NCBI GenBank assembly: GCA_963576475.1 | Contig: OY754987.1 | Location: 10,131,256 to 10,195,255, forward strand | Source: Molanna angustata | Lineage: Eukaryota > Arthropoda > Insecta > Trichoptera > Molannidae | DNA: 64,000 nucleotides | Direction of reading: 5' to 3' | In this document: positions 23,918 through 34,244 of the stretch, piece after piece | Position numbering within the stretch: the stretch's first letter is position 1 | Layout: each line of letters opens with the position of its first letter | Program-made: the position numbers and the translations under genes | Notes under the pieces: generated by a model | The model's input: the letters and a program-made list of their open reading frames with translations, nothing else | What the model was told of the DNA's origin: nothing | Database searches by the model: none

Positions 23918-26900
23918 TTAAACGTTTTGGTAAAAATTTCCCGCGAAATTCCGTTCCAGGTTAGAATTTGAAAAATTCGGTTTTCCATCCGTTTCCGGTG
24001 GCGAATAAAATGGCGGCTCTGCGACCGGAAACTCTTGACAGTTTGAATTATTGTTTTTGCCTAATAAAAACGAGCTAGAGCTAATAATGTAAGAACGCAA
24101 AGATTTATCCTTATTGTTAATGTCGTTGGTTTTCTTATTAGAGATTAATTTTGACGTAGTTTCTATTAATTTACTATTGTTTGGGGCATATAAAACTGTT
24201 GTAGAGATTTTAGACACGTTCTTATCATGACATCTTAATTTTGCTAGTTCAGTTGCAGAATAATTAGCATTTTTTCTGTCGCCGTCATCGTAAACCTTTC
24301 CTAGTCCCAAGATTTGTTTTGAGACGTTGCTGTTGGAACAAATAATAGGTTTCTTGTCGTTGAAATCTCTTGCTTGGTTCTTGACTCCTGATACATCGTT
24401 GGTTGACGTTATTTCTGGATTTTTGGACCTCTTGTTCTTGTAACGCCTGTTTTGGAACCAGATCTTGACCTGGGTCGACGACAACTTGAGAGACTGTGCC
24501 ATCGCCTCTCTCTCCGGCGCCGAAAGGTACTTCTGTTGTTTGAACCTCTTCTCCAGCTCGTAAACTTGGGCCTGCGAAAAGAGGATTCTTGGTTTTCTTT
24601 TGCTACGCTGTTTGCCGTTCTTTCGCAGTTCAGTCTTGGAGCTTGTGACGTGGTCTTCTGAAACAATGAGGAAATATTTTTTCGTTTATTATTTAAAATA
24701 AAAAAATAGCAAAACATTTAACAATAAAGGTTTAATGTTATATGTATGTCTTCGTTTAAGCTATATTTTCGTAGGTACGTTGTTTTATCTAAGTTTTTAC
24801 TCCTCATTACCCCAAGGGGATATAGTGGGGAGTTACGTATTCGCAATATTTAAGTTTATTTGTTTTTATTGCAGATTATTTACTAGTATCATGCTGAGAT
24901 TGTATTCTGAAAGTTTCATCACAATCTATCTGTGTGTGTGTGTGTGTGTGCTATGTATTATGTACGGCGTGTTTATTCTACTTTATCGATTATAGACATA
25001 TTTTCTCATTCGATTCTTTTAAATTTTGGCGAATTTGGATATCTAATACTCGCTTAGACCCCATTAGATTATGAAGGATATATTCTCAGTTATTTACCTA
25101 CCCCAAACTCAGGAAACTTTAAATATCTATTTATATTTTCAAAATGCTAAAAAGGTACCTACATTCATTAAAATGGCATTGAAGAATTATTATCAATTAT
25201 TTATATTACAAACTAGGTATATTACAAACAGTCTCTACGCTACACCGTTTATTACATATTTGAATCTCATCAAAATATAGCGTTATTTAAAAAAAAAAAT
25301 CAATCCCTTATTGGTTTTCAAGAGTTTTTGATAAATCTTATGAAAAAGCGATTGGTAGGTATAAGTTAAGTTAAATAGGTACCTAGTTATAGGTACTTTT
25401 GACTTAAAAACATTACCTATAATATGTAATTCAAAAAATACTTCTGAATTATTTTTAAATACCTATACATAAAAATTTTATACATACAAATAAAATATAT
25501 CAAAATTTTTGTGTTATGAAAAATGAGTTTTCCATTTCCAATGAATATTGAATAGGTACTGACATCTTTAATCCAATCATATTATATGCAATTGAAAAAT
25601 TATTTATTTTTATCATGATGTCTTAAATTTTTTTTCTTTGTTTTACCATTTATCAGCAAATTAACATGATAAATACTAAGTACCTACTTAAGTAAATAAA
25701 AAGTGAAAATTACGCCAGCGTATATAGTGATCACATGCCGACAGATGACAGGTTGTTAGATAGATATCTCCTGATAGAATACTGGATGCATTCATACCAT
25801 CACGCCATGTCCCGTATAGGGTAAGCAGCGAGAACCGAGAGTAATCCTCCTCTATTTTCGCATACATTCCTGGCTTCCTTTGCTTCCATGCATCGTCTCA
25901 TACATGCTCGTCAATTGTTCACTTCTTATGTTTCCTTCTTTCAAAATATCATTCACATGGTCATGCCATCCCTTTCTGGGGCGACTCCTGCTATTTACCC
26001 ATAAAATTTTTTTTGGTCTCGGTTCATCGTTCACTCTTTCAAATTGCCCAAACCATCTCTGTACTATCCTGGATGAATTTATAGATATAAACTTATATAA
26101 AAAATAATTGTGCTTCTTTGTTTAACTACAGGTACCTACAATTTTAAAGAAAGCAAAAAGCGCTCTTTTAAAATGGCGTAAATAACATTTTAATATATTG
26201 TGCCTCCGACGGTAATCGATTTTGGTGGGTAGGTAGGTACTTCAGAATTACAATAGAAACAATATATAAATACGTCATAATAATATATTATGATTTATTA
26301 AAAATTATTATTGACCTTTTAGATAAACAAAATCGATCGAGGCAGGAAATGAACCTGGCTCTATTGGATTTTTAGTCCTGCGTATCATTCATCAACACTC
26401 TACCACCAAATTATTTAGTGATTATCGACTTTAACTTACTCTGCATCGAATCGCCACGTTCCATATCCTTCTTCGAACTCTTCTTTGTGTCATACGGAGA
26501 GCCGTAGGAGGACAGCTGCCTCGCGTGTTGTATCGAAGATATTCCACTGCAACCCTTGCTGTCTTCGAGACGATTACACGCAACTTGGTCCTGTACAAAG
26601 TTAGAGGCGACGGCGCAAGAAGTGTGACTGCTGCCCTGCACCTCGTCCTGGAGGAAGCTCAGATCCACGGAAACAGTGGATGAGCCAGCGGAGTTCTGCT
26701 TGGGCGAGGCGTCGTTGGAATAAGAGCTGTACAACTCGCTCTGATAGCCCTGGTTGAAGGAGTTGTAACCGATGCTCGGAGAATAGTGGCAGGAGGGCAG
26801 TTCGGGTGTAGACGCGTACGGAGGACAGTAGTCTGGAAGAAACCCTGAATGGATCGCGTTGTTTTCGTACTGGTTTCCAAAATAAGCACTTCCGTGGTCC

Positions 26901-27469
26901 ATCGCACTTCCGTAAATGTGATAGTTCGCGTGGGGCGTTCCGTGCATGGTGTTGTAATACTCAGAGTGGTCATAAGCCGGAGTGTATGGATACTGGCTGT
27001 TGTGATACGGGAAAGGTTGGTGCTGAACTTCCGGATAGCATCGGACGTGTGGTTCTTCGACCAAAGCCTCTATTTCTTTGATGTTCTCGTCCTGGGCCTC
27101 GAAGCTGTCGTGGAAGTTGGTCATTTTGCCAAAGTTGTCGCTGTTCTGGTCGACGAGGTTCAGGATGTCTTTGACGGAGAACGGAGTCGAGAGGTTTGCG
27201 GTGTTGGCTTGGCTTTCCGGACCCGCTTGGTCTGCGAAGCTGGTCTTCTCCAAAGAACTCGTGATCTTTTCGTAGTCGTTTGCTGGGCAGCAGATTTTGC
27301 TAGTTTTGGCTGAAGTCGAATCAGTGTTTGAGCAGAATTGTCTTGGTTTTATGATTCTCTCATCTTCGATGTCGTATGAGTCAGATTGGAAGAAATCGGT
27401 GGGAGATGAATTTGATGAATCACAAATGATGTTGTGTTTGTTACCGTAGTATGTCGGTGGATGTATCAT
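23918..27469 (-). CDS. tin: tinman / NK4 homeobox transcription factor (two exons)
   Basis: Sequence-specific nuclear transcription factor of the NK-2 class; in insects tinman specifies dorsal mesoderm and heart. Exon 1 is 27469-26440 and exon 2 is 24657-23918; the intron has GTAAGT at the donor and TTTCAG at the acceptor, phase 1. The join gives 589 residues. Residues 95-105 ([11 protein letters not shown]) are the TN/EH1 motif that recruits Groucho. A Tyr/Ser/Pro-rich region follows (about 145-260). The homeodomain is residues 363-422, full length, with W48, F49, Q50, N51 and the NK-2 hallmark Tyr54. The residues around 50-55 (QNRRYK) fit tinman/Nkx2-5 better than scarecrow or vnd, which have a His at position 52. 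The 167-residue C-terminal tail is Ser/Asn/Lys-rich. The start is the first ATG after an in-frame TAA at 27481-27479. The protein is longer than I expect for fly tinman. A further upstream non-coding exon cannot be excluded. Confidence 0.93.
24795..25200 (+). repeat. Dispersed repeat R1, copy in tin intron
   Basis: Same order of blocks as at 15535-15975: ACTCCTCATTACCCCAAGGG, CATGCTGAGATTGTATTCTG, TACGGCGTGTTTATTCTACT, CGCTTAGACCCCATTAGATT, AAATGGCATTGAAG. It carries a GT run (about 24932-24950) that the other copy lacks. Confidence 0.7.
25785..26075 (-). pseudogene. LINE-A 3' fragment in tin intron
   Basis: Minus strand; reads [21 protein letters not shown] and ends in the family 3' phrase (complement of CATCACGCCATGTCCCG at about 25800). 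It lies in the same orientation as tin. Confidence 0.7.
26333..26411 (-). repeat. SINE-1 relic next to tin donor site
   Basis: Minus-strand head TGGTAGAGTG...CCAGGTTCATTTCCTGCCTCGATCGATTT is a decayed SINE-1 head without body. It begins about 28 bp inside the intron from the donor. Confidence 0.6.
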
Positions 27470-27481
27470 ATTTGTTTTTTA

Positions 27482-28337
27482 TTCTTTAAAAACTTTTGAT
27501 AAAACACGCATACCTACTTATTTAAATTATTAAATATGATTCAATTAAGAATTGTTAAAAGTCATTTCAAACACTTCGATTGTTCTCATTTAAAAAAAAA
27601 ACACATTTGGATTAAACATTTAGAACGATTCACAAAATAATAACTAGGTAATTAGGTACTTAATCACAATATAATTCTCGATTTGAAATATTTTAAAGAA
27701 CATAATAGGAACATGAGTAACTTATTAACTTAATTTGAATAAAGAATTGTTTTCCTATTATTATTTATTTTCGAAACACGATATTGATTTTGAATTATAG
27801 AACTGTTAACTAATTCAAATAATTATGATTGAGATTTATTGTCCTTTTTTGAATTCGGATTTGCCACTCACTGATATTGAACTGTTCGAAGTTTAAATTT
27901 AATTAATTAATAGAATGCGTTCAATAAAAGATCGTTAATCAAATATTGTGGTTATTCTAACACAGTTAGGTGTAGACTAATTGAGATTTAAAAGGTCTTC
28001 AACCATGACTCCTGGACCAATCATATTGAACAGTGATATATTGTCATATTTCTGTTTCGTTTCTCATACATGGAATCGCATCTATCCGTCCCGCTTGCAC
28101 TTTTGCAAATATCCGAGGCAACTCCTAAAAGTTCAGCGGTTTTTTTTAATAAATAATGAAAACAAAAAAATAATAAAACGACACCAAAAATTTCTTTACC
28201 AAGTCAAGTTTTCACCAAAATATTTTGACCCCATACTTATCTTTTGCCTTTGCTTTAAGTATATTTATATTAATCGAATATTTTTTTAATTGCATATACG
28301 CAAACATTGGATTTTTTTCCCTATCGGGAGTCAAATG
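27482..28337 (-). promoter_or_regulatory. tin 5' flank
   Basis: About 850 bp of AT-rich sequence upstream of the tin start that should hold the 5' UTR and proximal promoter. I could not define a TATA box or start site. The open frames on the plus strand here look fortuitous. Confidence 0.35.
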
Positions 28338-28690
28338 ATATTTTTACTGACAAACTTTTAATATCTCAAAAGAGACGAATGTGGGATATTATAGAAGAAC
28401 TAGGAACTCAAGGCAACTACAAGGCTTACGACCTGTCATCGGCTGGTTTACGTTTTATTATTTTCAAATGAATTGTTAAACATTATTCAAATATATATAA
28501 CTTAAAAAAATACATTGATAAGGGAACTCAATTAGAAGGCATAATTTGGTGAACATTGCGCAAGCGCATAAAGCAATCACGTAAACTAGCCGATGACAGG
28601 TCGTTAGCCCTGTAGGTACCCTGTAGGTTCTTGTATAAGATCGCAACTTCGTCTCTATAGAGATATTAAAAGTTTGTCAATAAAAAAAGT
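28338..28690. repeat. PAL repeat, head-to-head dimer
   Basis: The left arm (28345-28453: ACAAACTTTTAATATCTC, AGAGACGAATGTGGGATAT, CGACCTGTCATCGGCTGGTTTACG) is the imperfect complement of the right arm (28560-28690). About 110-bp arms surround a 105-bp centre. The right arm carries the fuller version of the 5' unit, so two 5' units face each other. Confidence 0.7.
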
Positions 28691-28837
28691 ATACTTTTTA
28701 TGTATTACTTTTGATGTTGACATCAACTATTACAGTGTCACTGTTTTGAGATGCATCGGCCCCGGCACAGTTTTTTTTCCTCAAGTGCCAATGCAAATAA
28801 AATAATTATTGTGGTGCTTATCAATTTGTGTAAATAT

Positions 28838-29095
28838 CTAAATAAATACATTAAAAAAGTCATGTTTTGGCTGTAATCGATATACTATCCATCCGATAGC
28901 GCTACAGTCCATATTGAGCCTAGGCCTCCAACTCATTCTGTCCTCGGCTGCCGTCCTCCAGCCTGTCACCTGAAGGAGCTGCTCTGCATCCCTCCTGACC
29001 TCATCCTCCCACCTCAGTCTGAGTTTTCCCACTCGTCTTCTTCCACCTGGGTGTCCGTTCAGGAAGCGTGATTCTGGCATTCTTTGTACGTGTCC
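28838..29095 (-). pseudogene. LINE-B C-terminal fragment
   Basis: Minus strand; LNGHPGGRRRVGKLRLRWEDE and WRTAAEDRMSWRPRL match the LINE-B C terminus. The upstream part and the GAA tail are missing. Confidence 0.75.
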
Positions 29096-29149
29096 GATAT
29101 ACTATCGATATATCGGACGTGTAATCGATATACTATACACAATTTAATA

Positions 29150-29335
29150 AATTCATTCATTCGGTTCGATGCGAAATTTATACCGATCTAAAAAGCTATC
29201 CATCAAATCTACACCACCAATGGCAGTGACAATTTTTGGGTACACTATTTCAATTTGCATTTTTCGTGCTATTCCTCTTACCAGGCGTAACTCAACATTG
29301 CCAGTAGCCCTTATGTTATCTAGGTCATTTTCAAG
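29150..29335 (-). pseudogene. piggyBac-like transposase fragment
   Basis: Minus strand reads VYPKIVTA-GGVDLMDSFLDRYKFRI, which matches the conserved C-terminal block of piggyBac-family transposases around their last catalytic-region Asp. The rest of the transposase is absent. The frame is open for about 55 codons and ends at a stop at about 29158. Confidence 0.6.
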
Positions 29336-29419
29336 TAGTAGGTAAGTTTATTATTTTTTGATATTAAGAAATTCAGTTATCAAATTATTTGTTGGAATGT
29401 GTTCTATTTTTGTCTTCTG

Positions 29420-29686
29420 CAGTTTCCTGTATTCGAATGACAGAAGGATCTACACCATTTTTGGGATCAATTACTAAATGTTCAATTTTCTTCTTCCATG
29501 CCACCTTTCTAAATCTACCCATCTTCTAATGACGTATTCTTCTATATCCTCATGACTTATTCTACGTTTCATATAAGGGTTCTTAAAATAAAGCCATATT
29601 TCAAATGAAAGAGTGTGATGATCGAATTTGATGTTTTTAACAAAAAATATACCTATATGTTTGTATGTATAAATTATAAAACACAA
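29420..29686 (-). pseudogene. Open frame of unknown origin next to piggyBac relic
   Basis: A minus-strand frame runs from at least 29686 with RISHEDIEEYVIRRW, then RWHGRRKLNI and, after one break, HLVIDPKNGVDPS-IRIQETAED. I do not recognise it; it may be part of the same decayed transposon. Confidence 0.3.
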
Positions 29687-29689
29687 AGA

Positions 29690-31289
29690 TTTTTTTTCTA
29701 TACTTGATAATTACGAGTTCTTCTTACTCTCCTCTTGCTCTTTTAATCCTTTTATTTTCCTTTCATTCCTATATCTTTTATATCATTATGGTTTTTTCCC
29801 TTCTGTTATCTTTTTTTTATATTTATTTTTGTCATGTGATTTCCTTATTGCTATAGTAGGTACCTACATACACAGTGTTTTATATATTTAATATTAACTC
29901 TGGTTGGTTGGAAGTAATTGCCGTTTGACAATAAGCCCGCCAGTGTATAAATCATATGTAAGTACAAAAAGTAACAAATAAACAGAAAAGTAATTTTATC
30001 TTCTTTGAAAAGTTGAGAAATTAGAATAAAATAACAAATACAAAATGCTGCCACACGCTGTCACAATTATTATTGACACAAATCATAGACAAATAGGTAC
30101 ATAGATTTTATTTTATTTTACTTGAATTCATATATCGATTCTTTAAATTATTGCTAGTTTCAAAAACGAAATTATACCGCTGTCTTTAATCAAAAATTAT
30201 ATGATGGAAACATCCACCATAATTTCTTCAACAAACAGATCAACAATGAAACATTTCTCTTGACAGAAAAGCTATCATTTGCAACCTGTTATTTACATTT
30301 ATATTTACAACCTTACTCATGACACGATATTAATAGGTTCTTATCTTGACTTATTCTAAAAAATGTTTAATCTGATCTTAAAATTAATATAAATTCAATC
30401 ATAAAATAATCGTTCAAAGTATGGAATGAAATCGTCATTATTTTTTGTATAAATTAATCCAACTAGTTAGTAATTTGATCTAAAAGATTTCTTATCTCTG
30501 AATCTAATCTTATTCAACTTCGTGAATAGGGTTGCTGATTTAGTGACCAAAGTAGGTATAAGTATAAAATATAAATCGACATATTGGTAGCGTAGACACT
30601 GACATAATTAAAAAAAACAAGGAGCCCATACAATTAAACAGTGACAATTATTATATAACATAGATAATATACAAATATACATACAATGATAATTTTTATA
30701 TTACCAATTATAGTATTCTAAAATATATTACAAGATGTTAACAATTTTGAAAACAGGATAGGAAAGGAGAGAGGTGGGGAGGGGAGTGGGGGGAAGCATC
30801 GACCACTGGAAACTCATATTATGATATTATGATAAACTGATATTATGATAAAATTCAATAAAATCCTACTCGAAGGATCACTCATTAATTAATGAATATG
30901 TTGAGGCATACAATTAAAAGTTGAGTTTAAACAGTTATGTTTAAATTCTATTGGAAATTATCATATCATTTACTATTTGGGTTCTCCTCATGAATGCGAA
31001 GTTAACCTTTGCTCTTTCTCACTTTAACACCGGAGTTTAAATATATATCTGGTCTGCTCTAATTTGTGTGCGTGTTTGTGGGGGCGGTATTGGAAGGGTG
31101 TACCTTCATTATGGGAAGATATCAATATCTACACACAGTATAAATGAATTATATGTACCAAATAGGGATGGAAAATTATGTGTTTATATGTAGGCATAAC
31201 AAACATGAATAAATAATTATTTTGAAAACATTGGAAGGTATTGTTCATATTCAATATTGTGCCTTCATTATGAATCGAGGTTTTGGTAT
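29690..31289. other. AT-rich spacer
   Basis: LINE-G tail scrap at 29885-29960 (AACTCTGGTTGGTTGGAAG, AATAAGCCCGCCAGTG). A G-rich purine stretch at 30762-30796 (GGTGGGGAGGGGAGTGGGGG) might form a G-quadruplex. No gene seen. Confidence 0.4.
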
Positions 31290-31610
31290 TGTAAGTCATG
31301 CAGATTTCGTATATTACTTACCTACTTGTCAAAAGTTTTCTTAATTGTATACATTTCAAAGATTTCGTTTATTGCCTTTTTGTTAAAAATTTCCTTAATT
31401 GATAACTTTTCATAGTTTATTGCTGACTTGTCAAAAAATTCCTCAATTGTTTACTTTTCAAAGATTTCGTTTATTGCTTACTTGTCAAAAATTTCCTTAA
31501 TATAACTATTAGTTTTCAAAGATTACGTTTATTGCTTCCTAACCAAAAATGTGCTTATTTTTTACTTTTCAATGATTTTGATTATTGCTTACTGTTTAAA
31601 GGTATACATA
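31290..31610. repeat. Degenerate minisatellite, about 60-70-bp unit
   Basis: Four to five diverged copies of a unit with TTTCAAAGATTTCGTTTATTG, then CTTGTCAAAAATTTCCTTAAT and a short spacer. Confidence 0.65.
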
Positions 31611-31769
31611 TTAGATTTATGTATAAAATAAAATACCGTAAGACATGCATTCTTATCTAGCAAGCAAATAGTCTTTGCCTTGATTTGGCATTACTGGTCT
31701 TTATCTTGCGTTGTCATAGTATGTATGTAGTAGTGGTCTTGTATTTAATACAATGCTTTTTTCAATTGT
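31611..31769. other. Short spacer
   Basis: Nothing recognised. Confidence 0.3.
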
Positions 31770-31969
31770 CGGGTTTCGTGGCTCGGTTGGTTCGATATCT
31801 GACACCTGAGCCAAATGACCCGGATTCGATTCCCTGTGGAGACACCCATTTGATTGTGTGTTAAGTCTGAATCTGTGAGACGATAAATATCATACAACGT
31901 GTTATTGGGTGCGTATTGAACTAATATTTGACATAGTACCTACCTTTTAATTGCCCTAGAAACAATTAG
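31770..31969 (+). repeat. SINE-2, interrupted at its 3' end by LINE-C
   Basis: Head GGCTCGGTTGGTTCGATATCTGAC and B box GGATTCGATTCCC, then GGAGACACCCATTTGATTGTG, the family body and TAATTGCCCTAGAAAC at the 3' end. The LINE-C insertion follows. Confidence 0.8.
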
Positions 31970-32876
31970 TACTAGAGAAAGCCATCAGAGATGCCAGAAT
32001 TGAGACAGCAGGTACAATTTTTCGCAAATCAAGCCAGATACTTGCATATGCAGATGATGTTGACATAATTGCAAGAACACCAAATGATGTAAAACAAGCG
32101 TTTATACACCTGGAAAATGCTTCTGCCAGAATGGGACTTCAAGTGAACTCTTCTAAGACAAAATATATGATTGCAGCTAAAATGTCCAACCATAGAAATG
32201 CCCAAGAAACTCTGATTAGTGCTGGTAATCATACCATTGAAACTGTGGGGTCGTTTCAATACCTAGGTTCAATAATAACCAGTAACAACGATGTTAGTGT
32301 CGAGATTAAAAGACGAATAGCTGTGGCAAATAAATGCTATTTCGGTATTCACCGACATCTCAAGTCCCGATTGTTGACACGAAATACCAAGTTGTTATTG
32401 TATAAAACATTGCTGCGACCAGTACTTGTATATGGTGCTGAATGCTGGGTTCTTAATAGGAAGGATGAAAAAGCGCTGCTGGTTTTTGAACGGAAGGTTT
32501 TGAGAAAAATCTTTGGGCCTCTTTGTGAGAGTGGAATATGGAGGATAAGGTACAACCATGAGCTGGAGAACCTTTACAGTGATCCTAACATAGTAAAATA
32601 TATTAAAATACATCGGCTTCAATGGTTAGGGCACGTTCAGCGAATGGAGGAATGCCGAATTCCAAAGAAGATTCTCGACACACGACCGGAGGGGAGACGT
32701 GGTGTGGGGAGACCCAAGCTGCGGTGGATGGACGGCGTACAGGAGGATCTAAAGAGGATTGGCGTGACAAACTGGAGAATGCAGACGATGGACCGGTCTA
32801 AATGGCGAAAAATTCTGGAGGAGGCCAAGGCTCACAGTGGGCTGTAGCGCCAATGATGATGATGATGATGATGATG
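31970..32876 (+). mobile_element. LINE-C 5'-truncated insertion
   Basis: Flanked by the 12-bp duplication AGAAACAATTAG (31958-31969 and 32877-32888). The 3' end is a run of GAT repeats, which primes no further sequence. This dates the LINE as younger than the SINE-2 it entered. Confidence 0.88.
31972..32847 (+). CDS. LINE-C reverse transcriptase, C-terminal 291 residues, intact frame
   Basis: RNA-dependent DNA polymerase fragment of a non-LTR retrotransposon. The frame is open from the truncation point to TAG at 32845. The catalytic YADDVDIIA box is near residues 25-33, followed by GLQVNSSKTKYM (thumb), SFQYLGSIIT, LRPVLVYGAECWVL, and a C-terminal LQWLGHVQRM with a basic RPEGRRGVGRPKLRW block. 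Motifs A and B, the palm start and the endonuclease domain are missing, so it cannot be autonomous. No start is claimed; the first ATG is at 32131. It is the best-preserved LINE frame in the window. Confidence 0.85.
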   Translation, partial: LEKAIRDARIETAGTIFRKSSQILAYADDVDIIARTPNDVKQAFIHLENASARMGLQVNSSKTKYMIAAKMSNHRNAQETLISAGNHTIETVGSFQYLGSIITSNNDVSVEIKRRIAVANKCYFGIHRHLKSRLLTRNTKLLLYKTLLRPVLVYGAECWVLNRKDEKALLVFERKVLRKIFGPLCESGIWRIRYNHELENLYSDPNIVKYIKIHRLQWLGHVQRMEECRIPKKILDTRPEGRRGVGRPKLRWMDGVQEDLKRIGVTNWRMQTMDRSKWRKILEEAKAHSGL

Positions 32877-32888
32877 AGAAACAATTAG

Positions 32889-33136
32889 AAACAAGGCTAT
32901 TATGACCAAGACTGTAAGACTTACGAGAGTTTTGTCCTTCACTACTTTAGATATCAAATAATGAAAATAAATTTAGACTCCACGCAATTACAACATAAGA
33001 ATTGAATAATATACATACCTTTATGTTGTGACGAGATGCCTAGCGTGGGATAGTTGGTAGCAAGCACCAGCTCAGTAAAAGTTCGGGCCGCGTCATCAGC
33101 TAGGGATGAAGCCCCTAATAATCATAAAAAAGGCCA
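32889..33136. other. Spacer
   Basis: Nothing recognised. Confidence 0.3.
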
Positions 33137-33335
33137 AATGACCGCCCTGGAATAGTGGTAAGTCGCTTGAATCCTGTATCTACCTGCGCCGTGGGTTCGA
33201 TTCCAAGCAGAGGAGAAATTTATTTTAATATAATTTGTCTCACAATCCATGCTTCTCTGGACTGGAAACATCGGTTATTTGGAACAAGTTGCCATTTGGC
33301 AATAAACTCGCCACTGGCACAGGATGCAAGGAATT
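33137..33335 (+). repeat. SINE-3, with LINE-G-like tail
   Basis: tRNA-like head: A box TGGTAAGTCGCTTGA, B box GGGTTCGATTCC. Then AAATTTATTTTAATATAATTTG and a tail ATTTGGAACAAGTTGCC / GGCAATAAACTCGCCACTGG. The tail matches scraps at 16.5, 21.7, 29.9, 34.0, 37.5 and 63.7 kb, the usual arrangement in which a SINE borrows a LINE 3' end. A 5' fragment of the same SINE is at about 50700-50750. Confidence 0.65.
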
Positions 33336-33834
33336 TTTCGTTTTTATATTCAAAATGGCCGTTCGTCAGTTTGTTTCCATCTCCAAACAATAGACTTACG
33401 AAAACATTTTATTGGTGGATTTCATAAATCTGATGAAAACAAAAAAACAATACCTACCTGTGGGTATTGTATTGTTGCAAAAAATACGTATTGTTGTTGT
33501 TCAACATTCCACGGTTTGAAATCCACACCTGGCGAAGGGTATACCCCTATTGGCTCGTAGCTGACCAATCACAGGACTGCAATTATTAACAATAAGACAG
33601 GTGGGTCTGCCCACTCGATGTGATTTTCTATATTCGAATATATTATCATACTTTTCGGAGTAGGCAGAGAGAAGCGAACGCCAATCTCTTTTCTTTTGAC
33701 ACAGGTGCCACCTAAATTTTTATCGCTTCATTCACGACACATTATTTCATTTAATTACCTACATAGTCCATATTCAAGTAGGATAAATTATATTTTCACT
33801 ACATTATGTATAGTAATCTTAATATCAGTTGTTT
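33336..33834. other. Spacer
   Basis: Possible minus-strand LINE-A scrap at 33655-33690 (GGCAGAGAGAAGCGAACGCC). No gene seen. Confidence 0.35.
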
Positions 33835-34140
33835 ACTTTGTGGCTCAGTTAGTTATATGACTTCTTGGTTAAAGGTCCCGGATTCAATTCCCACAGTAGA
33901 CAAGGTTTTTAATTGTGTTTTCAGTCTGATCTGTGAGTCGACAAAAATATCATAATAAGTCTCTATAATTGTTAGTAATAATAATAATAAACACTCTCTT
34001 GCATCCTGCACAAGTGGCGAATTTATTGCCATATGGCAATTTCTTCATAATACTTAAGTCTCTATAATTGTTATTGGGTGCATGTTAATTAATATTTTAC
34101 ATAAAATATATTATCTGTTAATTGCCAGAGAAACAATAGG
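33835..34140 (+). repeat. SINE-2 with nested insertion
   Basis: Head GTGGCTCAGTTAGTTATATG and B box CGGATTCAATTCCC, then the usual body. It is split by an 80-bp insert (33975-34054) and resumes at TTGGGTGCATGTTAATT. Confidence 0.75.
33975..34054 (-). mobile_element. 80-bp LINE-G tail insertion, 19-bp target duplication
   Basis: The 19-bp sequence TAAGTCTCTATAATTGTTA occurs on both sides (33956-33974 and 34055-34073). On the minus strand the insert is AATTGCCATATGGCAATAAA and CGCCACTTGTGC and ends in a TTA run, i.e. only the last 80 bp of the retroelement. Confidence 0.85.
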
Positions 34141-34244
34141 TAAAAATGAAATTAAATGAATCGAATAATTTTTTAATTGCATATAATATACGCAAACATA
34201 GGATTTTTTCCCTGTCGGGAGTCGATTTTTTTCCCTGTTATTGT

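Larger units (their letters stand above)
24658..26439 (-). other. tin intron, repeat-laden
   Basis: A 1,782-bp phase-1 intron lying 19 codons before the homeodomain. It contains repeat R1 (24795-25200), a LINE-A fragment (25785-26075) and a SINE-1 relic (26333-26411). The remaining sequence is AT-rich with several TAGGTACCTA motifs. Confidence 0.85.

Noticed and set aside
24409..24717. 102-codon minus frame with an Arg/Ser-rich reading over the homeobox
   Set aside because: Off-frame reading of the homeodomain exon.
26659..27313. Frames of 104-154 codons overlapping tin exon 1 in other frames and on the plus strand
   Set aside because: Shadows of the tin coding sequence, low complexity and no domain.
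28775..28790. CTCAAGTGCC as a Tinman-binding site upstream of tin (autoregulation)
   Set aside because: A single 7-bp match in tens of kilobases is expected by chance, and no cluster is present.
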